Positions 1 through 4,767 of a DNA stretch of 8,133 nucleotides are shown in pieces; within the stretch, counting starts at the first letter, position 1; the number at the start of each line of letters is the position of its first letter. Under the pieces are notes generated by a model. It was not told the DNA's origin. It saw nothing but the letters and a program-made list of their open reading frames with translations, and searched no databases. The position numbers and the translations under genes are program-made. Source of the DNA: Candidatus Heimdallarchaeota archaeon (GTDB lineage Archaea; Asgardarchaeota; Heimdallarchaeia; Heimdallarchaeales; Kariarchaeaceae); NCBI GenBank assembly GCA_022574115.1, contig JACZSS010000090.1:1-8133 (forward strand), in the 5' to 3' direction.

Positions 1-1
1 C

Positions 2-307
2 TTTGCAAGCCTTCATCGTGCCTACAATGTGGATAAAGCGACATATCTAACCATGGATCAGATTACAGCTATTATGACGGAAATTCATTATGCTTTGATA
101 AGCGAATACCTGAAATTAGGTTTAGACAAGTTTAACGGGCATGATCTTGGCTTCTTTAGATCAGTTTGGGCTAAAATCGTTAATTTTGCCAATAATCTGC
201 GTATGAACTTGGATAGGTTGCCAACTTTGGTAACTCTTTTATTCTCATTGTCACAATCCTCTGACCCGGTTTTGATGAGAAGAGGAGTACAATCACTCAT
301 TCGGTGA
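2..307 (+). CDS. 3' end of an unrecognised protein (cut by window edge)
   Basis: The reading frame is open from base 2 to a TGA at 305-307, giving 101 residues. A GTG at 29 could serve as a start, but the codons before it (FASLHRAYN) continue the same helical, coding-like composition, so I read this as the C-terminus of a longer gene entering from the left. The peptide is predicted mostly helical, with a hydrophobic stretch (LPTLVTLLFSLS) near the end and a basic tail (MRRGVQSLIR). I recognise no family and no catalytic motif. It converges on the LRR gene, and a T-run at 385-391 could end its transcript. The antisense open frame over the same bases is taken as a shadow. Confidence 0.6.
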   Translation, partial: FASLHRAYNVDKATYLTMDQITAIMTEIHYALISEYLKLGLDKFNGHDLGFFRSVWAKIVNFANNLRMNLDRLPTLVTLLFSLSQSSDPVLMRRGVQSLIR

Positions 308-404
308 TAAATTGGATCGATCTCGGTGACTTTAAGATTGAGGGATCGATCTACTACGACTGCTTTCGGTCACTTTCGGGGGTTCTTTTTTGTGGATAAA
401 TTTG
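308..404. repeat. Imperfect duplicated block between convergent genes
   Basis: GGATCGATCT occurs at 314-323 and again at 343-352. Each copy is followed by CGGTGACTTT (324-333) or CGGTCACTTT (367-376), so the spacer contains a degenerate tandem duplication of about 30-35 bases. GATCGATC is itself palindromic. On the minus strand the right part reads CCGAAAGTGACCGAAAG, two tandem CCGAAAG units like the core of the 12-mer found in the accessory region. Function unknown. Confidence 0.5.
376..391 (+). terminator. Probable T-run terminator
   Basis: A G-rich run followed by a seven-base T-run (385-391) lies 70-85 bases after the stop of the left-edge gene. Archaeal RNA polymerase stops at T-runs, so this is a plausible end for the + transcript. 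No strong hairpin is needed or seen. Confidence 0.4.
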
Positions 405-1337
405 TTAAATGGATCCACTTGTTGATTCGGGCACAATTCGTAATAATGCAGAAATTTTATTCTTTTCGTCTGAACTAAAATTATTCGTCTCGATCAGTGC
501 CTCCAGATCCAAAAGTCCATCTGCCCGCAAGACTAGGTCATGGGGTATCTTTGAGATGTAATTGTTGTTCAATCTCAGTTGCCGTAGTTTGGTTAGTTTA
601 GTTAACCCCGTAGGAATCTCTCGTAATTTATTTTCTTCTAGCTCCAATATCTCCAAACTCGATAGGTTCTCAATAAATGCTGGTATTTCTTGGATCTTAT
701 TGATACCTAATTGAATCACTCTTAATTTTTTTAGAGGGGCTAATTCATCCATATTTTCGATTTTGTTGCCCCTCATCCATATTTCTTCTAAATTGGTTAG
801 TTTGGAAATCCAGTGAGGTAAGGTGGTGATCCTATTTCCCGTCAAACTTAAATGGGTCAGATCCAAATCTTGAATACTGCCGGGTAGCGTACGTAATGTA
901 ATCTGGTTGCTACCCATAGCTAGATGTTTCACTGCTTTGGGAAATGTGATCGATTGAAGATTTTTAGCAGATCTGTCAGTACTTCCCTCTTGAAAGAGAT
1001 TGTAACTTTCATTAATATAAAGATTTGTTATGTGTTGTAAGCTTCCTAATGAGCTAGGAAGGACACGATCAGTATAGTTTGCTATCCCTAATTCTGTCAA
1101 TTCATCAAACTTGGACAAAATCGGGATCAATTCTTCTAGATAATCATAATTCACCCTTAAATCTGGATGAATGGTTCGCCCGCTAATCTTTATCGAGTAA
1201 ATTTTATTATTTTTGTTAAAAAATACCGCTGATAAGATATTCAACTCGATTCCCTCGTCAGCCATAAAATAATCTACTAGAGAGCGTAGCTCACTGGAGC
1301 CCATTAATCTTCTATCAAGCGGTGTACTCATCCTCAT
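405..1337 (-). CDS. Leucine-rich-repeat protein, 310 aa
   Basis: The protein has a roughly 75-residue N-terminal region without repeats, then leucine-rich repeats to about residue 280. The clearest units are at 157-180 (DLTHLSLTGNRITTLP), 181-203 (LEEIWMRGNKIENM), 204-226 (LRVIQLGINKIQEIP), 227-249 (LEILELEENKLREIP) and 250-273 (LRQLRLNNNYISKIP), matching LxxLxLxxNxIxxIP with a 23-residue period. Units at 80-150 are degenerate. There is no signal peptide or membrane span, so it is probably cytosolic. LRR solenoids bind proteins; the partner here is unknown. ATG at 1337 is chosen because a TATA-like element is centred 27 bases upstream; a second ATG two codons in (1331) is possible. The composition matches nuoB, so it appears to belong to the chromosomal part of the window. 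Confidence 0.85.
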   Translation of the reverse strand: MRMSTPLDRRLMGSSELRSLVDYFMADEGIELNILSAVFFNKNNKIYSIKISGRTIHPDLRVNYDYLEELIPILSKFDELTELGIANYTDRVLPSSLGSLQHITNLYINESYNLFQEGSTDRSAKNLQSITFPKAVKHLAMGSNQITLRTLPGSIQDLDLTHLSLTGNRITTLPHWISKLTNLEEIWMRGNKIENMDELAPLKKLRVIQLGINKIQEIPAFIENLSSLEILELEENKLREIPTGLTKLTKLRQLRLNNNYISKIPHDLVLRADGLLDLEALIETNNFSSDEKNKISALLRIVPESTSGSI

Positions 1338-1356
1338 TAGATATTTGGAATAGAAT

Positions 1357-1371
1357 CATATATTAATATAA
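1357..1371 (-). promoter_or_regulatory. TATA box of the LRR gene
   Basis: On the minus strand the sequence reads TTATATTAATATATG, centred 27 bases before the ATG at 1337. This is the distance expected if transcription starts at the start codon (leaderless mRNA). No Shine-Dalgarno is needed; the GAGG next to the ATG is inside the first codons. Confidence 0.55.
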
Positions 1372-1411
1372 CTGTCAGGAATCGAGATATCGGGTTAGAT
1401 CTTTTCAAGTA

Positions 1412-2041
1412 CTAATTTGTCTTCTTAATTTTTTTATCTGCGTGCTCAATAGGGATATTAGTAAGAGCTCCCATGCTTGGAACATCGTCTACCTCCTGAA
1501 CCACCATCTTGTCCCATGGAACATTCTTGCCATCCACCAGATCTCGGATATGGTCATCCCATTCCATGTAATCCGGTGCTTCAGGTTTCTTGAAATCTTT
1601 CCCTGCGGTTATTTTCTCATGAAGCTTGGTTATAGCAAAAATCAGTGCATCTGGACGGACTGGACAGCCAGGGATGTAGACATCTATTGGTATGATCTCG
1701 TCGGCACCGCCGATAATCGAGTATGACTGGTAGTACTTACCACCGCTGGTGGCACATTCCCCCATTGCAATCGCATACTTAGGATAGGGGATCTGTTCCC
1801 ATAATAATCTCAATCGTGGGGCTAGTTTGTGACTAACGGGACCATTAATAATCAAGACATCAGATTGTCTCGGTGATGGACGGAAAATCATTCCAAACCT
1901 TTCGGTATCGTACCTTCCAGTGCCAGCTGCCATCATTTCAAGTGCGCAACACATGATACCAAAAGTTAATGGCCAAAGACTGCTCCGAACAGCCCAATTC
2001 TTGCGTCCCTCGATGAAGTTCTTGACAAATGTAAATCCCAT
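1412..2041 (-). CDS. nuoB: Complex I subunit NuoB-like (N2 Fe-S cluster), 209 aa
   Basis: NuoB/PSST family subunit of respiratory complex I or a related membrane-bound oxidoreductase. In the family it holds the terminal [4Fe-4S] cluster N2, which passes electrons to quinone at the membrane-facing end of the peripheral arm. Visible hallmarks, numbered from the start chosen here, are WPLTFGIMCCALEMMA with tandem Cys31-Cys32, MGECATSGG with Cys96 and PGCPVRPDAL with Cys126, the four cluster ligands, plus FRPSPRQSDVLIINGPV. The frame is open upstream to an ATG at 2185, but those 48 residues have no family likeness. The ATG at 2041 starts at the usual NuoB N-terminus and has a TATA-like element 25 bases ahead. 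No other complex I gene is in the window, so the electron donor cannot be inferred. Confidence 0.93.
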   Translation of the reverse strand: MGFTFVKNFIEGRKNWAVRSSLWPLTFGIMCCALEMMAAGTGRYDTERFGMIFRPSPRQSDVLIINGPVSHKLAPRLRLLWEQIPYPKYAIAMGECATSGGKYYQSYSIIGGADEIIPIDVYIPGCPVRPDALIFAITKLHEKITAGKDFKKPEAPDYMEWDDHIRDLVDGKNVPWDKMVVQEVDDVPSMGALTNIPIEHADKKIKKTN

Positions 2042-2061
2042 ATAACTAATCCTTACTCCGG

Positions 2062-2070
2062 CTATATTAA
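2062..2070 (-). promoter_or_regulatory. TATA box of nuoB
   Basis: On the minus strand this reads TTAATATAG, centred about 25 bases upstream of the ATG at 2041. It supports the shorter nuoB start and a leaderless transcript. Confidence 0.5.
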
Positions 2071-2328
2071 AGAGGTAACATGAAGCTTTAAAATTAAGGA
2101 TATTTGAAATCCTGATTTTATTAAATAGAAAGTATAATTTCAGAAAATGACATCCAGTCCATTTTGATCGATTTGGGATACACATTGTAAATAATAATTT
2201 GGTAACAATCAGTACACCGAATTTTTTCGGTCATGTAGCCACAAAATTGATTTTTCAATAAACTGATTAATTCATCCATAAGCGAAATTGAAGTAACCGG
2301 TTATTGAATATTATACTTAGTGGGAGTT

Positions 2329-2361
2329 GGGCGAAAGTATTAGATCAAACGGTTTATATTG
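2329..2361 (+). promoter_or_regulatory. Promoter of the exonuclease gene
   Basis: TTTATATT at 2353-2360 is centred 26 bases before the ATG at 2383, as for a leaderless transcript. About 20 bases further upstream, GGGCGAAAGTATTAG is a second BRE/TATA-like element sharing CGAAAGTA with the repeated motif AACCGAAAGTAA. Confidence 0.5.
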
Positions 2362-2382
2362 ATTGAGACTAACTTATTCTAA

Positions 2383-2925
2383 ATGGCGGAATATTATTTG
2401 GATATCGAAACCACTGGGTTTGACCCAAATATTGAAAAAATAATCAGCATTCAATTCCAGCAAATAAATTCAAAAACAGGTAAAACATTAGGAGATTTAA
2501 CAATTTTAAAAGAATGGGAGAGTACTGAAAAGGAGATCTTAACAAAATTCATTGATAAATTAAACCCAAAAAGTAATTTTAGTTTTATTCCAATCGGTTT
2601 TAATTTGAGCTTTGAATTTAAATTTCTAAAAGTAAAATCACAAAAATTATTAAAAATTGATCTTGAAAATTTTTTATATCATGATATGCCAAAAATTGAT
2701 ATTAAAGATACGTACATAATGATGCGTGAAAATATGTTCAAGGGAAGTTCACTTGATTCGTTTGTTGGGAAAAAATGGAGCAATTCTATGGTTCCAAAAT
2801 GGTATCGAGAAGAAAATTACAAGCAAATTGAAATGTACATTGAAGATGAAACAAACCGATTTATGGACGGTTATCAATTCTTAAGAAAACATCTTCCCAC
2901 ACTATTAACCAAATACAAGGAATAG
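2383..2925 (+). CDS. DnaQ-like (DEDD) 3'-5' exonuclease, 180 aa
   Basis: Single-domain RNase H-fold exonuclease; the family removes nucleotides from 3' ends of DNA or RNA with two metal ions. Exo I is YLDIETTGF at residues 5-13 (Asp7, Glu9). Exo II is IGFNLSFEFKFL at 71-82, where the usual Asp of the (H/F)NxxFD pattern is Glu78. Exo III is YIEDETNRFMDGYQFL at 152-167, aligning with the DEDDy pattern YxxxD except that the expected Asp is Glu156, with Asp155 beside it. The family call is firm; whether it is active with Glu at these positions is unknown. Its length fits a stand-alone nuclease without polymerase. The ATG has a TATA box 26 bases upstream. It converges with the next gene (43 bases between stops). 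Codons are strongly AT-rich compared with nuoB. Confidence 0.8.
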   Translation: MAEYYLDIETTGFDPNIEKIISIQFQQINSKTGKTLGDLTILKEWESTEKEILTKFIDKLNPKSNFSFIPIGFNLSFEFKFLKVKSQKLLKIDLENFLYHDMPKIDIKDTYIMMRENMFKGSSLDSFVGKKWSNSMVPKWYREENYKQIEMYIEDETNRFMDGYQFLRKHLPTLLTKYKE

Positions 2926-2948
2926 TAAGCCTGCATTTAGATTGAGAT

Positions 2949-2960
2949 AACCGAAAGTAA
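2949..2960 (+). repeat. 12-mer AACCGAAAGTAA, copy A
   Basis: Exact copy of the 12-mer that occurs three more times on the minus strand. Here it lies between two convergent genes, 23 bases after the exonuclease stop on the same strand. A TGCA about 20 bases before it is also present in copies B and C. A promoter role would make an antisense transcript into the neighbouring gene, so at this copy a simple promoter does not explain it. Confidence 0.7.
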
Positions 2961-2968
2961 ATGAATAA

Positions 2969-3502
2969 TTATTTAACTGGAGCATTGAGAACTATATCTC
3001 CCAAGATGTCCCACATGTGACTAAGGGAGTTTAAACTCTCAAGATATTTTTTCCCAAAATCAGTATTTTCATCTAAAGTAACAATATTTACATCAAATAC
3101 GTTGGTCATCTTGATCGCCTCAACAAAATCCGTAACGGACCTTTCTTGTTCTGTACTGAGATCAAACTTAGGCAAAATTCGCAATTGGAATATTAGACCT
3201 TTAGCGTATAAATCAAGCCACTCATCTTGAAATTCTGATAATCTGTCAGCAAAATGGTCCTTATGTTCAGATTTAATAGGTTTGAAAGTTCTGAGTTGTT
3301 CAGCTGATTTTAGAATATCAACATAACTTTCAACAACTAACTCTCTTTCTTCTCGTTCAGCTCTAATCCGAGTTAATTTTGACAATTCAGCCTTCAAACT
3401 ACGATCCATCTCAGACATATTTTCATTTGACTTTTTATTTAACCAAAAGATAACGCCTATAAGAACCAAATCACCGAGAATAACAAATATTTCAAAGAGC
3501 AT
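2969..3502 (-). CDS. Single-span membrane protein with helical tail, 177 aa
   Basis: I do not recognise a family. From the start chosen here, residues 1-21 form one membrane span (LFEIFVILGDLVLIGVIFWL), followed by NKKS, a typical positive cytoplasmic edge. Residues 27-70 are highly charged and helical (SLKAELSKLTRIRAEREERELV), a probable coiled coil; the rest is a mixed helical domain ending WDILGDIVLNAPVK. The body is therefore probably cytoplasmic. The frame extends to an ATG at 3565, but the 21 extra residues are polar and no TATA element precedes that ATG. The ATG at 3502 has TTAATT 24 bases upstream and starts directly with the span. It is AT-rich like the rest of the accessory region. 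A sensor or anchored adaptor role is possible but not shown. Confidence 0.7.
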   Translation of the reverse strand: MLFEIFVILGDLVLIGVIFWLNKKSNENMSEMDRSLKAELSKLTRIRAEREERELVVESYVDILKSAEQLRTFKPIKSEHKDHFADRLSEFQDEWLDLYAKGLIFQLRILPKFDLSTEQERSVTDFVEAIKMTNVFDVNIVTLDENTDFGKKYLESLNSLSHMWDILGDIVLNAPVK

Positions 3503-3523
3503 AGTAGTTGTAAAATCAATGTG

Positions 3524-3529
3524 AATTAA
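3524..3529 (-). promoter_or_regulatory. TATA-like element of the single-span protein gene
   Basis: Minus-strand AAAACTTAATTCAC has TTAATT centred 24-25 bases before the ATG at 3502. It is weaker than the other TATA boxes in the window, but it is the element that favours the shorter start. Confidence 0.35.
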
Positions 3530-3630
3530 GTTTTGAGTAAAAGGGATACAATTTTTTGACAACAAAAGTAAAATTTAGGAGAGCAAACCATGAAACAATC
3601 AATAAATTAACTTTCAATTAGTAGTATTTT

Positions 3631-3690
3631 GTGGTACCACCTTCGGGGCATCTTTAAGATACATATGTATCTTAAGGATGCCCCGAGGTT
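3631..3690. repeat. 42-base palindrome (repeat R1) with flanks
   Basis: Bases 3644-3664 and 3665-3685 are inverted copies of each other with one mismatch and no loop (arms CGGGGCATCTTTAAGATACAT and its complement, meeting at ACATATGT). A separate perfect palindrome GTGGTACCAC adjoins at 3631-3640. It begins 29 bases after the stop of the minus-strand gene ending at 3715. A related copy (R2) follows the gene ending at 7174. It could be an RNA hairpin, a protein-binding site or the end of a mobile unit. Confidence 0.85.
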
Positions 3691-3714
3691 GAAACTGTGA
3701 TTCAAGTGACATTC

Positions 3715-4596
3715 TTACCTTAATGATAAATTGTATAATCCTTTTATCCAATCTTCAAATACAATTAATTCGTGTAGATATTCATCTCTTACCCTAATCA
3801 GTTCCTCATTATTACCTGACTGTTGGGTTAATTGAAAATCAGTGGTAATCTTCCTTAATTTATCAATACTTTGTCTGCCAAATAATAAGTTTGGATTCGA
3901 AACGTGAAGACCTCCACGGGATGCATGAACTAGACGTTTTAACGATTGATTGCCAGCAATTACACCCACGCCACTCCCCTTGTCAATCATAGCTTTATCG
4001 CTCTGAATTTTTTTCAAAATATCTTCTCGATTACCTCTCATTTCAGAATACACATTTTCCCAATCATCTCGATTCAATGATTTTTCAAGAAGTTCGCTTA
4101 AACCGTCGATGGCATTCGAGACTCTAACAATGTCGATTCTGATTTTAAAAAATCGAGATTCCCAGAGTGCTAAACCTAAAGCAACTACCAAGAATATGTA
4201 AACTGTGATTCTTACCTTTAGGCCGTTTCCATTGTACCAGCTAAATATAAATGCCTCACTTCCCCAAGATGGGAATATTAATAGAATTAGGCCTGCAAAA
4301 AAGTATCTCCAATATGTTAGAACCCTGTATTTGAAGATTGAAAAATGTGCATGTCTCCATGCATTTGATAAACTGGCTATAGGTAAAAATCCCTTTCTAT
4401 AATCAATCCATCTCAATATTAGGAATAGGAGCTTATAGACAAAATTAAAAAAAATTGCAATGAATCCAGTTAACAGGAAAAATGCAGTAAGACTCTCTTC
4501 CTTGTCAACAGAGGTTAATCTTGAAGCTAATGCAAATGCTAGCAATAAAGTTGCTGAAATATCCTCTCTATTTGGGCGAATAAAAGTTGAACTCAC
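3715..4596 (-). CDS. Multi-span membrane protein with cytoplasmic C-terminal domain, 293 aa
   Basis: No family recognised. Hydrophobic segments are at about residues 13-27 (weak), 37-61 (FFLLTGFIAIFFNFVYKLLF), 97-113 (YFFAGLILLIFPSWG) and 130-147 (TVYIFLVVALGLALWE), so three or four spans in the first half. Residues 150-293 are a charged helical region (LSELLEKSLNRDDWENVYSEM, then EELIRVRDEYLHELIVFEDWI), likely cytoplasmic. The start is GTG at 4596: no ATG occurs upstream in frame before a stop at 4621-4623, and TAATTA lies 28 bases upstream next to CCGAAAG. The gene sits between a 47-base conserved block (front) and palindrome R1 (back), the same layout as the gene at 7174-7590, with which it shares no visible protein similarity. 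A membrane effector or transporter-like role is inference only. Confidence 0.75.
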   Translation of the reverse strand: MSSTFIRPNREDISATLLLAFALASRLTSVDKEESLTAFFLLTGFIAIFFNFVYKLLFLILRWIDYRKGFLPIASLSNAWRHAHFSIFKYRVLTYWRYFFAGLILLIFPSWGSEAFIFSWYNGNGLKVRITVYIFLVVALGLALWESRFFKIRIDIVRVSNAIDGLSELLEKSLNRDDWENVYSEMRGNREDILKKIQSDKAMIDKGSGVGVIAGNQSLKRLVHASRGGLHVSNPNLLFGRQSIDKLRKITTDFQLTQQSGNNEELIRVRDEYLHELIVFEDWIKGLYNLSLR

Positions 4597-4621
4597 TAAA
4601 TGCTGATTTTCGGTGTTGTAC

Positions 4622-4634
4622 TAATTACTTTCGG
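4622..4634 (-). promoter_or_regulatory. BRE and TATA elements of the multi-span protein gene
   Basis: The minus strand reads CCGAAAGTAATTA: CCGAAAG fits an archaeal BRE and TAATTA is centred 28 bases before the GTG at 4596. The element overlaps the 12-mer copy B, so here the repeat works well as a promoter for a leaderless transcript. Confidence 0.5.
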
Positions 4635-4671
4635 TTAACTGCCACTATCTGCAATCTTCATTAACTGGTCC
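4625..4671. repeat. 47-base conserved block, copy B
   Basis: It aligns without gaps to 7650-7696, with 38 of 47 bases identical by hand count. The first 15 bases (TTACTTTCGGTTAAC) are identical and contain the 12-mer on the minus strand; a variable 9-10 bases follow, then CTGCAAT-TTCAT-AACTGG. The copy lies in the divergent region between the multi-span gene (-) and the large Cys-cluster gene (+). In the + frame it encodes LSAIFINWS, continuous with the large gene. Confidence 0.8.
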
Positions 4672-4684
4672 GATAGTATATTTC
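4672..4684 (+). promoter_or_regulatory. Possible TATA element of the large Cys-cluster gene
   Basis: AGTATATTTC is the only good TATA-like string ahead of this gene. It predicts a start of transcription near 4704 and a leader of about 64 bases before the ATG at 4768. That differs from the leaderless pattern of the neighbours and conflicts with the idea that this stretch is coding. Confidence 0.25.
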
Positions 4685-4767
4685 TCAAAGAGCGACCAAA
4701 ATCTGAATATTACAATTTCTACCTCGAGGTCAAGCAGTGGACTGCAGAATTTAACAACCCCAATCTT

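Larger units (their letters stand above)
2042..2382. other. Gene-free spacer at the edge of the AT-rich region
   Basis: This 341-base stretch has no supportable gene; the open frame across 2042-2185 is an unconserved extension of nuoB. It holds divergent promoters for nuoB and the exonuclease, an AACCGGTT palindrome near 2297, a weak inverted repeat (CAATAA near 2257 with TTATTG near 2302), and GGGCGAAAGTATTAG near 2330, which resembles the 12-mer motif to the right. GC content falls across it. I see no tRNA or tRNA fragment. Confidence 0.5.

Noticed and set aside
88..300. Antisense open frame of 70 codons
   Set aside because: It is fully opposite the coding-like + frame, without its own promoter or recognisable content.
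1442..1726. Open frame of 94 codons on the + strand
   Set aside because: It is antisense to the conserved nuoB region, so a shadow.
2042..2185. N-terminal extension of nuoB to the ATG at 2185
   Set aside because: The extra residues have no NuoB likeness and are AT-rich, and a TATA box directly precedes the shorter start.
2186..2330. tRNA fragment as an integration site at the island edge
   Set aside because: I could find no acceptor stem, anticodon loop or T-arm sequence in the spacer.
3636..3692. R1 and R2 as integron attC sites of an archaeal gene-cassette array
   Set aside because: They are palindromic, lie at gene 3' ends, and R2 has an edge fitting RYYYAAC (ATTTAAC). However, R1 fits neither that edge nor GTTRRRY at the other end, R1 has no unpaired bases or loop as attC sites do, orientations of the units are mixed, and no integrase is in the window.
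4205..4402. Open frame of 65 codons on the + strand
   Set aside because: Antisense to the membrane-span region of the multi-span protein; no support.
4636..4638. Recoding of the in-frame TAA so that translation runs from ATG 4600 into the large gene
   Set aside because: The upstream peptide plus the block would make a good membrane span, but TAA is not a known recoded stop in archaea (UAG is, for pyrrolysine), and the bases upstream are not conserved between copies B and C.
4639..4721. Minus-strand relic gene ending QLM-IA... in both 47-base blocks
   Set aside because: Both copies have an open minus frame ending at the same TAA, but the differences between copies change residues more radically in that frame than in the + frame, and the frames are very short.
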